A stretch of DNA of 64,000 nucleotides, taken from positions 1 through 64,000 of the forward strand of contig NZ_JBGCCT010000046.1 of NCBI RefSeq assembly GCF_041260665.1. Direction: 5' to 3'. Origin of the DNA: Catenulispora sp. GP43 (GTDB lineage Bacteria; Actinomycetota; Actinomycetes; Streptomycetales; Catenulisporaceae). Positions within the stretch are counted from its first letter, which is position 1; each line of letters begins with the position of its first letter. Below are positions 32,771 to 41,293 of this stretch, piece by piece. The notes beneath the pieces are model-generated. The model did no database searches and was not told the DNA's origin. It saw only the letters and a list, made by a program, of their open reading frames with translations. A program made the translations under genes and the position numbers.

Positions 32771-33975
32771 CAGTCCATCTCCGGGGTGTCGTCGGAGCCG
32801 GTGCCGGTGGTGTCGTCGAATCCGCTCTTTTGGCCGTCGCTGAAGGATCCGATTTCCGGTGCGCTCCCGCTCTGCGCGGCCCGGATCGCCGGAACCAGTT
32901 CCTCCACCGAGGCCACGCCTATCACCCGGCCGTCGACGCCCACGCCGACCGCCCGGCTGGAGGGGGACAGGATCGCCGAGTCCAGCGCCGCGCGCAGCGA
33001 GTCGGTCTCGGCGTCGAAGGTGTGCCCGTAGGAGGTCAGGTCGCCGACCGGCACCCGGCTCAGGTCGCCGTCGGCCGGCACCTGGTCGGCCGGCAGCCAG
33101 CCCAGCGGCTTGTGCCCGCCGTCCACGACCAGCAGCCACGGCTGCGTCCCCCGGCGCGCCAGCACCTCGGCCGGCGGCGCGTCCACCGCGACCACGGGCT
33201 CGGGGCGCAGCGGGACGCCGGAGGAGGAGTAGAAGGACAGCCGGCGCACGCCGCGGTCCAGGCCCAGGAAGCTCTCGACGAACGCGTTCTTCGGGTGGGC
33301 CAGCAGTTCGGCCGGGGTGTCGAACTGCTCCAGCACGCCGCCGGTGTTCAGCACCGCGACCTTGTCGCCGAGCTGGATCGCCTCGTCGATGTCGTGCGTG
33401 ACGAACAGGATCGTTTTGCTCAGCTCGGATTGCAGGCGCAGCAGTTCGGTTTGCAGGTCCTTGCGCACCACGGGGTCCACGGCGCTGAAGGGCTCGTCCA
33501 TGAGCAGCACCGGTGGATCGGCGGCCAGCGCCCGGGCGACGCCGACGCGCTGCTGTTGGCCGCCGGAGAGCTGGAAGGGATAGCGCTTCGCGTGCGACTC
33601 ATCCAGGCCGACGGTGGTCAGCAACTCCATGGCCCGCTCGCGCGCCCTCTGCTTGGACCAGCCCAGCAGCCGCGGCACGGTCATCACGTTGGCCAGCACC
33701 GTTCGGTGCGGGAACAAGCCGGCGTTCTGGATCACGTAGCCGATCCCGCGCCGCAGCTCCGGCGCGGACTTGGACCGCACGTCCACCCCGTCGATGAGGA
33801 TCTCGCCGCTGGTCGGGTCGATCATCCGGTTGACCATCCGCAGCAGGGTCGTCTTGCCCGACCCCGACGGGCCCACCAGCACCGTGACGCGGCCGCTGTC
33901 CGCGGTCAGGTCCGTCGCGGCGACGGCCACCGTCCCATCCGGGTACGTCTTTCCGACCTGCACGAAGGAAATCAC
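32770..33975 (-). CDS. ABC transporter ATPase with C-terminal CBS pair (OpuCA/ProV-like)
   Basis: About 401 residues. Walker A GPSGSGKTT, Q-loop VIQNAGLFPH, signature LSGGQQQR, Walker B LLMDEPFSAVD, switch His THDIDEA. Residues after about 270 form a CBS pair (WLLVVDGGHKPLGWL, AVGVGVDGRVIGV), which in OpuA senses ionic strength. I start at GTG 33975, where the family alignment begins (ISFVQVGKTYPDG); TTG at 34026 would add 17 residues. The last 35 residues are a Ser/Thr/Asp-rich tail. First gene of the importer operon. Confidence 0.93.
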   Translation of the reverse strand: MISFVQVGKTYPDGTVAVAATDLTADSGRVTVLVGPSGSGKTTLLRMVNRMIDPTSGEILIDGVDVRSKSAPELRRGIGYVIQNAGLFPHRTVLANVMTVPRLLGWSKQRARERAMELLTTVGLDESHAKRYPFQLSGGQQQRVGVARALAADPPVLLMDEPFSAVDPVVRKDLQTELLRLQSELSKTILFVTHDIDEAIQLGDKVAVLNTGGVLEQFDTPAELLAHPKNAFVESFLGLDRGVRRLSFYSSSGVPLRPEPVVAVDAPPAEVLARRGTQPWLLVVDGGHKPLGWLPADQVPADGDLSRVPVGDLTSYGHTFDAETDSLRAALDSAILSPSSRAVGVGVDGRVIGVASVEELVPAIRAAQSGSAPEIGSFSDGQKSGFDDTTGTGSDDTPEMD

Positions 33976-34067
33976 GCCGGAGAGCCTAGCCGGTGGCTCG
34001 GTCAAAGGTTGGTCAAGTCCAGGCAAGATGCCCGCTGCGGAGAGGGTGCGCGTCCTACATCAAATAC

Positions 34068-34081
34068 TAGAACCTGTTGCA
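34068..34081 (+). promoter_or_regulatory. KstR-type operator
   Basis: TAGAACCTGTTGCA fits the published mycobacterial KstR consensus TNNAACNNGTTNNA at every fixed position. It ends 31 bases before the start of the nitronate monooxygenase-like gene and lies 93 bases from the divergent ATPase gene start. Bases 34068-34089 match 62056-62077 at 19 of 22 positions. Confidence 0.6.
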
Positions 34082-34112
34082 GTTTTACGCCCCGGCCCCT
34101 ACCGTCCCCACC

Positions 34113-35243
34113 ATGCGAACCCCGCTCTCGGCATCCCTGGGTCTGGAATTCCCCCTGTTCGCCTTCAGCCACTGCCGCGACGTCGTCGCGGCGGTCACCC
34201 GGGCCGGGGGCCTGGGCGTCCTGGGCGCCGTCTACTTCACCCCCGACGAGCTGGAGACCGAGCTGCGCTGGCTGGACGCGCACACCGACGGCAAGCCGTA
34301 CGGCGTCGACGTCGTCATGCCGGCCTCGGTCTCCACATCAGTGCACGAAGTCTCCGCCAAGGACTCGGCGCGCACGAGTATGGAGGAGACGCTCAAGGCC
34401 TACATTCCCGCCAAGCATCGCGACTTCGTCGAGGGCATCCTCGACAAGTACGAAGTCCCCGAACTCCCCGCCGACGGCGACCACAGCCACCAGCTGCTGG
34501 GCTGGACCGACGCCACCGCGCGCCCGCAGGTCGAGGTCGCCCTCGACCACCCGATCGCGCTGCTGGCCAGCGCCCTGGGTCCGCTGCCGGCCGACATCGT
34601 GGAGCTGGCGCACCGCAACAACGTCCGCACAGCCGGCCTGGCCTCCAGCGCGCACCACGCGCGCAAGCAGGTGGAATCCGGCGTCGACATCATCGTCGCG
34701 CAGGGCACCGAGGCCGGCGGCCACACCGGCGAGATCTCCACCATGGTGCTGATCCCCGAGGTCGTCGACGCGGTCGGCGACACCCCGGTCCTGGCCGCCG
34801 GCGGCATCGGCGACGGCCGCCAGGTGGCCGCGGCGATGGCGCTCGGCGCGCAGGGCGCGTGGACCGGCTCGATCTGGCTGACGGTCGCCGAGGCCGACAC
34901 TGACCCGCGGGTGGTCCCCAAGCTGCTGGCCGCGTCCTCCCGCGACACCGTCCGCTCCCGCGCCCTGACCGGCAAGCCGGCCCGGCAGCTGCGCACCGAC
35001 TGGACGGATGCCTGGGAGGGCACTGATTCCCCCGGCGCGCTGCCGATGCCGCTGCAGTACATGCTGGTCTCCGAGGCGCACCGGCGGATCGCGCGGGCCG
35101 GGCGCACCGAGCTCATGGGCATGCCGGTGGGCCAGATCGTCGGGTCGATGACCCAGGTCCGGCCGGTCCGGGACGTGATCTACCAGCTCGTCGAGGAGTA
35201 CGCGGCGGCCGTGGAGCGCCTGGGTCGCATCACCGAGGCCTGA
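34113..35243 (+). CDS. Nitronate monooxygenase / 2-nitropropane dioxygenase-like flavoprotein
   Basis: 376 residues, FMN-binding TIM barrel. FPLFAFSHCRDVVAAVTRAGGLGVLGA opens; QGTEAGGHTGEIST is the FMN phosphate loop and active-site His region; VLAAGGIGDGRQVAAAMALGAQGAWTGS is the second flavin-binding loop. Relatives oxidise alkyl nitronates, but many in actinobacteria act in lipid or steroid breakdown. ATG at 34113; a KstR-like box lies just upstream, supporting the latter role here. Confidence 0.9.
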   Translation: MRTPLSASLGLEFPLFAFSHCRDVVAAVTRAGGLGVLGAVYFTPDELETELRWLDAHTDGKPYGVDVVMPASVSTSVHEVSAKDSARTSMEETLKAYIPAKHRDFVEGILDKYEVPELPADGDHSHQLLGWTDATARPQVEVALDHPIALLASALGPLPADIVELAHRNNVRTAGLASSAHHARKQVESGVDIIVAQGTEAGGHTGEISTMVLIPEVVDAVGDTPVLAAGGIGDGRQVAAAMALGAQGAWTGSIWLTVAEADTDPRVVPKLLAASSRDTVRSRALTGKPARQLRTDWTDAWEGTDSPGALPMPLQYMLVSEAHRRIARAGRTELMGMPVGQIVGSMTQVRPVRDVIYQLVEEYAAAVERLGRITEA

Positions 35244-35408
35244 CACGCTCTTGTTCGCGACCGCGAACGGTCGTAAGGGGCACGAGCGGAAAATCATCCA
35301 CATCCGCCGATAACCGTGCGGTCACCGCCTGTCACACCGTACTCTGCGAACTGGCACCGGTGACCCATACGGTCCCGGCGCCCCAACCGGTCACGCCGAG
35401 GGCAGACG

Positions 35409-35461
35409 CGACCGGGACACCGGGGTCTCTTTCCGCGCTCTAGAGGCCCCGGTGTCGGTCG
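35409..35461. terminator. Terminator-like hairpin
   Basis: GACACCGGGG (35416-35425) pairs with 35447-35456, and flanking CGACC/GGTCG extend the stem across a small bulge. It lies between the flavoprotein gene and the ECF sigma gene and probably ends transcription of the former. Confidence 0.55.
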
Positions 35462-35540
35462 TTCGGCGTGTTCTGACAACCTGACGCGCCCCCGCCCTCG
35501 TGTAGCACCTGCATGCAGGGAGAACGCGAGGGGTGGCCAC

Positions 35541-36083
35541 ATGAGAAGACCTGACGACGGCGAGTTCAGCGAACTGGTCGCCGCCCGTTCGCCCACGCTG
35601 CGGCGCACGGCGTACCTGATGTGCGGGGACTGGCACCAGGCCGAGGACCTGACGCAGATCGCCCTCATCAAGCTGCACGCCGTCTGGGGCCGGGTCCGCC
35701 GTCGCGAGGATCTGGACGCCTACCTTCGCAAGACCCTGCTGCGCGCCTGCATCGACGAGAAGCGCCGCGCGCGCTGGCGCCGGGAGCAATCGGCGTCGGA
35801 CTGGCTGCCGGATCCGCCGGCCGCCGAGGGCCCGGTCGACGCGGCCGCCGCCGACCGCGACCTGCTCGTCGCGGCGCTGCGCACGCTGCCCGCCGGGCAG
35901 CGCGCGGTCCTGGTGCTGCGCTTCTGGGAGGACCAGAGCGTGGAGGAGACCGCCCGGCTGCTGGGGTGTTCGGTCGGCACCGTCAAGAGCCAGACGTCAC
36001 GGGGACTGGCGGCGTTGCGCGCGGAATTCGCGAGCCCCGCGTACGCCACCGACCCCGACCTGCTCACGTGGAAGGAAGGATGA
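35541..36083 (+). CDS. SigE-family ECF RNA polymerase sigma factor
   Basis: 180 residues. Region 2 (ELVAARSPTLRRTAYLMCGDWHQAEDLTQIALIKLH) and region 4 (LRTLPAGQRAVLVLRFWEDQSVEETARLLGCSVGTVKSQTSRGL) are complete; the YLMCGDWHQAEDLTQ phrase marks the actinobacterial SigE-like ECF group. It is followed by an overlapping gene (ATGA) for a membrane protein that is a candidate regulator. A 300-base gap upstream holds its promoter. Confidence 0.93.
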   Translation: MRRPDDGEFSELVAARSPTLRRTAYLMCGDWHQAEDLTQIALIKLHAVWGRVRRREDLDAYLRKTLLRACIDEKRRARWRREQSASDWLPDPPAAEGPVDAAAADRDLLVAALRTLPAGQRAVLVLRFWEDQSVEETARLLGCSVGTVKSQTSRGLAALRAEFASPAYATDPDLLTWKEG

Positions 36084-37588
36084 GCATGACTGAGGAGCTG
36101 GAGTGGGCTCGCGAACTGTTCGACCGGACCCGGGGTGCCGGGGAGCCCGCGTGGACCGCCGACGCGATGGCGCTCGCGCGCTCCGGGGACCGGCGCCGGC
36201 GGCTTCGGACGGCGGGGGCCGGCGGCGGACTGGCGGGTGTGGTGGCGGTGACCGCGGCCGTGGCCGTCGGTCTCGGCGCGGGGACCACTGATCTCGGGTC
36301 GCAGGCCGGGCCGGGCGGTGGGTGGGGGAACAGGCCGCTGGCGGAAATCTTCGAGCACACCAACTATCTGGGTCCCGTCGACAATTCCGGGCACGCCTAT
36401 GTGCCGGAGCCAGCGGTGGCCGACTTGGCGGCGGTGATGGGGCGCTTGGACCCGTCGTTGTCGCACATCGTCGGGAAGGCGGACGACGTGCGCGTCGTCT
36501 CCGCCGGCGACGCGGAGGTCAAGCGGGCCACCACGATCGGCATGAGCTCGGTCTGGGTCACCGCCGCCCCGCGGCCGGCGGGCGAGCTGAGTTTCCAGTT
36601 CGCCTCCTCCGGCGGATCCGCCCGCAGCATGCCGACGGGCGAGCTCGGCACCGATCAGCTCACCGGACCGTGCGCCCTCGCCGTCGGTGGCGATCCGTCG
36701 CCGGCCGGGGCCGGGATCACGTCGTCGGCGTCGGTCAAGTGGTCGGCGTGCACCCAGTCTCACCTCGCGGACGGCTCGACGATCGGCACCGCCTCGGCGC
36801 GGATCGGTGAGGGGACCGCGATGGTCGCGGTGCGCCAGTTCTTCGATGGCGAAGTCTTCTCCGTCGTCGCGACGGACTTCTGGACGTCGGGGTGGCAGGG
36901 TTCGGTGCCGGATCCGACGACCGTGGTCCACCCGACACCCTGGAGCGAGCAGTCTCTCGCCGCGGCGCTGGCCGATCCGGCGGTCGGGCCCGGCTGGCAT
37001 CCGATCCCGCCGCCGGACTCCGACGGGAGGCTCCTGCAGCCCGCCGACTTGGGAAAGGGGTGGGCTTTCGACACCTCAGGGGGCGTAGGCGGAAGCCCCC
37101 TGCAGTACCAGATCGCCAACGGCTGTGTTCCGACTCGGACTGTCTCCGTGGCCAAGGCCGGATCGCAGGCACGCTATTGGGGTCAGTTGCCCGACGGCAT
37201 CTCGGGCACGGTGTATGAAGGCGAATTCCCTTTTCATGCCGGCACCGGTGCGCAGACGATGGCGCAGGTCCGGTCGGCGGCGCAGAGCGGGTGCAAGGGC
37301 AAGAACGGGCCGGTCGACTACAGCGGTGACAAGGTCGTCCCGTTGCCGGCGGGCATCGGCGACGAAGCCTTCGAAGCGGTCGTCCCCGGCCTGGGAATCG
37401 TCAGCGTCGAGGTCCGGATCGGCGACACGATCCTGCGCGCTGATGTCTCCAACGCCGCCTACGCCCAGGACGCGATCTGGCTGGAGAACAAACCGCTCGA
37501 CATGAGTTCGGCGGCCGATCAACAGTGGCTCGCGAATCTCGCCCGCGCCATGGTCTCGCGCTACCACGCGGGCATGACAGGTCACTGA
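36080..37588 (+). CDS. Membrane protein encoded with the ECF sigma, candidate anti-sigma/sensor
   Basis: 502 residues. A cytoplasmic N-terminus of about 40 residues (EELEWARELFDRTRGAGEP) precedes one helix (LAGVVAVTAAVAVGLGAG) and a large extracellular part with two tandem beta-rich domains, the second with two cysteines (NGCVPTRT and SGCKGKNG). The outer domains resemble the sensor-like domain of PknH-type proteins. The start overlaps the sigma stop (ATGA); ATG at 36086 has better spacing to AAGGAAGG. Typical partners of this sigma group have this arrangement. The short N-terminus lacks a zinc-binding anti-sigma motif. Confidence 0.75.
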   Translation: MSMTEELEWARELFDRTRGAGEPAWTADAMALARSGDRRRRLRTAGAGGGLAGVVAVTAAVAVGLGAGTTDLGSQAGPGGGWGNRPLAEIFEHTNYLGPVDNSGHAYVPEPAVADLAAVMGRLDPSLSHIVGKADDVRVVSAGDAEVKRATTIGMSSVWVTAAPRPAGELSFQFASSGGSARSMPTGELGTDQLTGPCALAVGGDPSPAGAGITSSASVKWSACTQSHLADGSTIGTASARIGEGTAMVAVRQFFDGEVFSVVATDFWTSGWQGSVPDPTTVVHPTPWSEQSLAAALADPAVGPGWHPIPPPDSDGRLLQPADLGKGWAFDTSGGVGGSPLQYQIANGCVPTRTVSVAKAGSQARYWGQLPDGISGTVYEGEFPFHAGTGAQTMAQVRSAAQSGCKGKNGPVDYSGDKVVPLPAGIGDEAFEAVVPGLGIVSVEVRIGDTILRADVSNAAYAQDAIWLENKPLDMSSAADQQWLANLARAMVSRYHAGMTGH

Positions 37589-37661
37589 CGGTTCCCGCCA
37601 CGGCTCGTCGGCGGCGCGCAGCGGTCGTCAGCGAGCCGTCGGCGAGCCGTGACGGTCCAAC

Positions 37662-37675
37662 GAGAACTCGTTCTA
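37662..37675 (+). promoter_or_regulatory. KstR-type operator (near match)
   Basis: GAGAACTCGTTCTA matches TNNAACNNGTTNNA except for the first base, and AGAAC-TC-GTTCT is a perfect palindrome. It lies 92 bases before the start of the acyl-CoA synthetase gene that heads the thiolase cluster. Confidence 0.55.
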
Positions 37676-37767
37676 GTTCTGCCCCGCGAAACCCTTGCAG
37701 CCTCTCAGGGGCCGTGTTGTACTCCACTACTGACGATCCATCAGATGTCAGAAGGCGGGAGTCGCGC

Positions 37768-39336
37768 ATGGCAGGGCTGGGTTTCTGGAGAATCGCGCAA
37801 GCCAACCCCGACTGGACCGCCGTCATCGAGGAAGCCGGCGGCGAGCACAAGGCCGGCGACGTCCTGGCGCGCGCCAACCAGACCGTGCACGCGCTGCGCG
37901 CCCTCGGCATGGCCGACGGCGACGGGCTCACGCTGCTGATGCCCAACGTGGTGGAGATGGTCGAGATCTACGCCGCCGCGTTGCAGGCGGCGTGGTACTA
38001 CACCCCGATCAACTTCCACCTGGCCGGTCCCGAGGTCGCCTACATCGTCCACGACGCCGAGGCCAAGGCCTTCTTCTGCCACGCGCGCTTCGCCGAGATC
38101 GGCCTGGCCGCCGTCGCCGAGCTGGAGAAGGAGGGCCACGGGCTGCCGAAGGAGGCGCTGATCAGCGTCGGCGGCGACATCCCCGGCTTCACGCCGCTGG
38201 AGCAGTTCCGCGCCGGCCACAGCACCGACAACCCCGAGGGCCGCAGCTACGGCACCGCCATGCACTACACCTCCGGGACCACCGGCAAGCCCAAGGGCGT
38301 GCGGCGCCCGCTGTCCGGCCAGGACCCGGACGACATGGCCGAGTTGGGGACCGTCCTGCCCGGCTTCTTCGGCATCACCCCCGGCGGCGACGGCGTGCAC
38401 CTGGTCACCTCGCCGAACTACCACACCGCGGTCACCCAGTTCGGCGGCAACGCGCTGCAGATGGGGCACACGCTGGCGCTGATGGACAAGTGGACGCCCG
38501 AGGGAACGCTGGAGATGATCCAGCGGACCCGGGCCACGCACACGCACATGGTCCCGACCCAGTTCCACCGCATGCTGCACCTGCCGGAGGAGGTGAAGCA
38601 GCGCTACGACGTGTCCTCCATGAAGGTCGCGATCCACGCCGCCGCGCCGTGCCCGCAGCACGTCAAGCGCGCGATGCTCGACTGGTGGGGCCCGGTGATC
38701 TACGAGTACTACGCCGCGACCGAGGGCGGCGGTACCATCTCCACCCCCGAGGACTGGATCGCGCACCCCGGCACGGTCGGCAAGGCCTGGCCGATCAGCG
38801 AGGTCAAGGCGTTGGACGACGACGGCAACGAGGTCGCCGCGGGCACCCCCGGCACCGTCTACATGAAGATGATGATCGGCGAGTTCGAGTACAAGGGCGA
38901 CAAGGCCAAGACCGAGGCCAACCGCCGCGACGGCTTCTTCACCGTCGGCGACATCGGCTACTTCGACGAGGACGGCTTCCTCTACCTGTGCGACCGCAAG
39001 ATCGACATGATCATCTCCGGCGGCGTCAACATCTACCCGGCCGAGATCGAGGGCGAGCTGCTGCGCCACCCGGCGGTCGGCGACGTCGCGGTGTTCGGCA
39101 TCCCGGACGAGGACTGGGGCGAGCAGATCAAGGCCGTGGTCGAGCTCAACGAGGGGTACGAGCGCTCCGAGGAGCTCGCCGCTGAGATCATCGGCTCCCT
39201 GGACGGCCGGCTGGCCCGGCTGAAGTGGCCCAAGACCCTGGACTTCATCGACCAGCTGCCGCGCGAGCCCAACGGCAAGTTGTTCAAGCGGCGGCTGCGC
39301 GACCCGTACTGGGCCGGCCACCAGAGCGCGATCTGA
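37768..39336 (+). CDS. Acyl-CoA synthetase (FadD-type, AMP-forming)
   Basis: 522 residues. P-loop YTSGTTGKPKG at about residue 168, A5 motif YEYYAATEGGG, A7 TVGDIGYFDEDGFLYLCDRK and C-terminal catalytic Lys in LPREPNGKLFKRRLRD. It activates a fatty or steroid-derived acid to its acyl-CoA. The YYTPINFHLAGPEVAYIV segment recalls mycobacterial FadD4-like enzymes. It heads the DUF35-thiolase-thiolase run with a KstR-like box upstream, so a steroid side-chain or branched acid is a plausible substrate. Confidence 0.92.
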   Translation: MAGLGFWRIAQANPDWTAVIEEAGGEHKAGDVLARANQTVHALRALGMADGDGLTLLMPNVVEMVEIYAAALQAAWYYTPINFHLAGPEVAYIVHDAEAKAFFCHARFAEIGLAAVAELEKEGHGLPKEALISVGGDIPGFTPLEQFRAGHSTDNPEGRSYGTAMHYTSGTTGKPKGVRRPLSGQDPDDMAELGTVLPGFFGITPGGDGVHLVTSPNYHTAVTQFGGNALQMGHTLALMDKWTPEGTLEMIQRTRATHTHMVPTQFHRMLHLPEEVKQRYDVSSMKVAIHAAAPCPQHVKRAMLDWWGPVIYEYYAATEGGGTISTPEDWIAHPGTVGKAWPISEVKALDDDGNEVAAGTPGTVYMKMMIGEFEYKGDKAKTEANRRDGFFTVGDIGYFDEDGFLYLCDRKIDMIISGGVNIYPAEIEGELLRHPAVGDVAVFGIPDEDWGEQIKAVVELNEGYERSEELAAEIIGSLDGRLARLKWPKTLDFIDQLPREPNGKLFKRRLRDPYWAGHQSAI

Positions 39337-39351
39337 GGCGCGGGGCCGACG

Positions 39352-40356
39352 ATGACGACTCAGACCGCGCCCACACCGGCCGCGTCCGCTGACGGGCACG
39401 CCGTCCACGTCCTGGAGTTCCCCGGCGGCTACACCCGCTCCACCGGCCCGGTGATCGGCCGCTTCCTGACCGGCCTGCGCTCCGGGCGGATCTACGGCGT
39501 GAAGACCCCCGACGGCAAGGTCCTGATCCCGCCGACTGAGTACGACCCGGTCACCGCGGCCGCCCTCGGCGCCGCCGACGAGGACTGGGTCCAGGTCGGC
39601 CCGGCCGGGACCGTGACCAGCTGGACCTGGATCGACGCCCCGCGCCCGGACCATCCGCTGGACCGGCCCTTCGCCTGGGCGCTGGTGAAGCCCGACGGCG
39701 CGGACACCGCGATGCTGCACGCCGTGGACAGCGGCTCGAAGGAGGCGATGGCGACCGGGATGCGGGTGCACGCGACCTGGCGCGCCGAGCGCACCGGCTC
39801 GGTCAAGGACATCGCCTGCTTCGTGCCCGGGGAAGGTCCGGCCGAGGTGCCGGCACTGGCAGGGGAGGCAGAGCTCGAACCGGTCTCGGTGGTCACGCTG
39901 CCGCACCGGCTGGAGTACCGGCTGCGCCCCGGGGCGGTGTGGAACCACTTCATCGACGGCATGGCCGAGGGGCGGATCCGCGCGACGAGGTGCACGGCGT
40001 GCGGCAAGGTCTACGTCCCGCCGCGCGGCGCGTGCCCGGCGGACGGGCTGCCCGCGACGGAGTGGGTGGACCTGCCGGACACCGGGGTGCTGACCACGTT
40101 CGCGGTCAACAACGTGCCGGCGGCCGGCGCCCCGGAGGTGCCGTTCATCAGCGGGTACGTGCTGCTGGACGGCGCCGACATCGCGATGCTCGTCCTCATC
40201 TCCGACGTGCCGTGGCAGGACGTGCGGATCGGGATGCGGGTGCGGGCGGTGTGGGTGCCGGAGGCCGAGCGGACGCGGTCGGTGAAGAACCTGAAGTGGT
40301 TCGCGCCCACCGGCGAGCCCGACGTCCCGTTCGAGCGGTTTGAGGAGTACGTGTGA
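39352..40356 (+). CDS. DUF35 OB-fold protein with two domains
   Basis: 334 residues. The N-terminal half is an OB-fold domain without a zinc site (GRFLTGLRSGRIYGVK; RVHATWRAER); the C-terminal half is a complete DUF35 with a rubredoxin-like zinc ribbon (RCTACGKVYVPPRGACPADG) and an OB fold (GMRVRAVW). DUF35 proteins bind thiolases and help load acyl-CoA. Size and order match the mycobacterial Rv3521-ltp4-ltp3 set, here with the acyl-CoA synthetase in front. TGATG overlap with the next gene. Confidence 0.9.
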   Translation: MTTQTAPTPAASADGHAVHVLEFPGGYTRSTGPVIGRFLTGLRSGRIYGVKTPDGKVLIPPTEYDPVTAAALGAADEDWVQVGPAGTVTSWTWIDAPRPDHPLDRPFAWALVKPDGADTAMLHAVDSGSKEAMATGMRVHATWRAERTGSVKDIACFVPGEGPAEVPALAGEAELEPVSVVTLPHRLEYRLRPGAVWNHFIDGMAEGRIRATRCTACGKVYVPPRGACPADGLPATEWVDLPDTGVLTTFAVNNVPAAGAPEVPFISGYVLLDGADIAMLVLISDVPWQDVRIGMRVRAVWVPEAERTRSVKNLKWFAPTGEPDVPFERFEEYV

Positions 40357-41291
40357 TGAGGGACGTCGCGGTCGTCGGCTTCGCGCAGAGCGAACACAGC
40401 TTCTCCGACCTCGGGTGGACCGAGGCGGACCTGGTCATGCCGCTGGTGAACGAGGTGCTCGGGGCGACCGGGCTGAAGCGCTCCGAGATCGGCTTCACCT
40501 GCTCGGGGTCCAACGACTACCTGGTCGGCACGCCGTTCTCGTTCGTCGCGGCGCTGGACACCATCGGCGCGTGGCCGCCGATCGCCGAGAGCCACGTCGA
40601 GCAGGACGCGGCCTGGGCGCTGTACGAGGCCTGGGTGCGGATCCAGCACGGAGACGTCGACGTCGCCCTGGTGTACGGCTTCGGCAAGGGCACGGTCGGC
40701 GACCAGGTCGGCATCAGCTCCCTGGGATACGACCCCTACTACCTGGCGCCGCTGGTACCGGGACACGTCGCGATGGCCGGGCTCCAGGCCCGGGTGCTGA
40801 AGGACGCCGGGTTCGACGTCGACCCGGATCCCACGCCGCCCCCGGCCACGGACGGCGCCGCCGCGGTGGTGCTGGCCGCCGGCGACGTGGCGCGGCGGGC
40901 ATGCGCGCGGCCGGCGTGGATCCGGGGGCTGGACCACCGCATCGAAGCCCACGGGATCGGGACCCGGGACCTGGCACGCAGCGAGTCGGCGCGCCTGGCG
41001 GCGCAGCAGGCCGGCGTGGGCGCCGGACCCGTGGAGTTCGCGGAGCTGCACACGCGCTTCGAGCACGAGGAAACGTTGCTGCGCCACGAGTTGGGACTCG
41101 ACGAGAAGACGGTGGTGAACGCCTCCGGCGGCCCGCGCAAGGCCGATCCGATCATGGCGACCGGGCTGATCCGGATCGGCGAGGCGGCCGCCCGGATCCA
41201 CGACGGCAGCGCGGCGCGCGTCCTCGCGCATGCCACCGCCGGGCCGTGCCTGCAGCACAACCTCGTATGTGTTCTCGAAGGGGAGCGGTGA
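40356..41291 (+). CDS. Thiolase-like protein (Ltp4-like), degenerate
   Basis: 311 residues, shorter than a full thiolase (about 390). The opening RDVAVVGFAQSEHS and later AELHTRFEHEE, ASGGPRKADPIMATG and GPCLQHNLVCVLEG follow thiolase topology. The position of the nucleophilic Cys reads SGSNDYLVG instead of a CSSG-type loop, so it is unlikely to act alone. Probably pairs with the next thiolase and the DUF35 protein, as steroid aldol-lyase or thiolase complexes do. ATG shares a base with the previous stop. Confidence 0.85.
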   Translation: MRDVAVVGFAQSEHSFSDLGWTEADLVMPLVNEVLGATGLKRSEIGFTCSGSNDYLVGTPFSFVAALDTIGAWPPIAESHVEQDAAWALYEAWVRIQHGDVDVALVYGFGKGTVGDQVGISSLGYDPYYLAPLVPGHVAMAGLQARVLKDAGFDVDPDPTPPPATDGAAAVVLAAGDVARRACARPAWIRGLDHRIEAHGIGTRDLARSESARLAAQQAGVGAGPVEFAELHTRFEHEETLLRHELGLDEKTVVNASGGPRKADPIMATGLIRIGEAAARIHDGSAARVLAHATAGPCLQHNLVCVLEGER

Positions 41292-41293
41292 GC

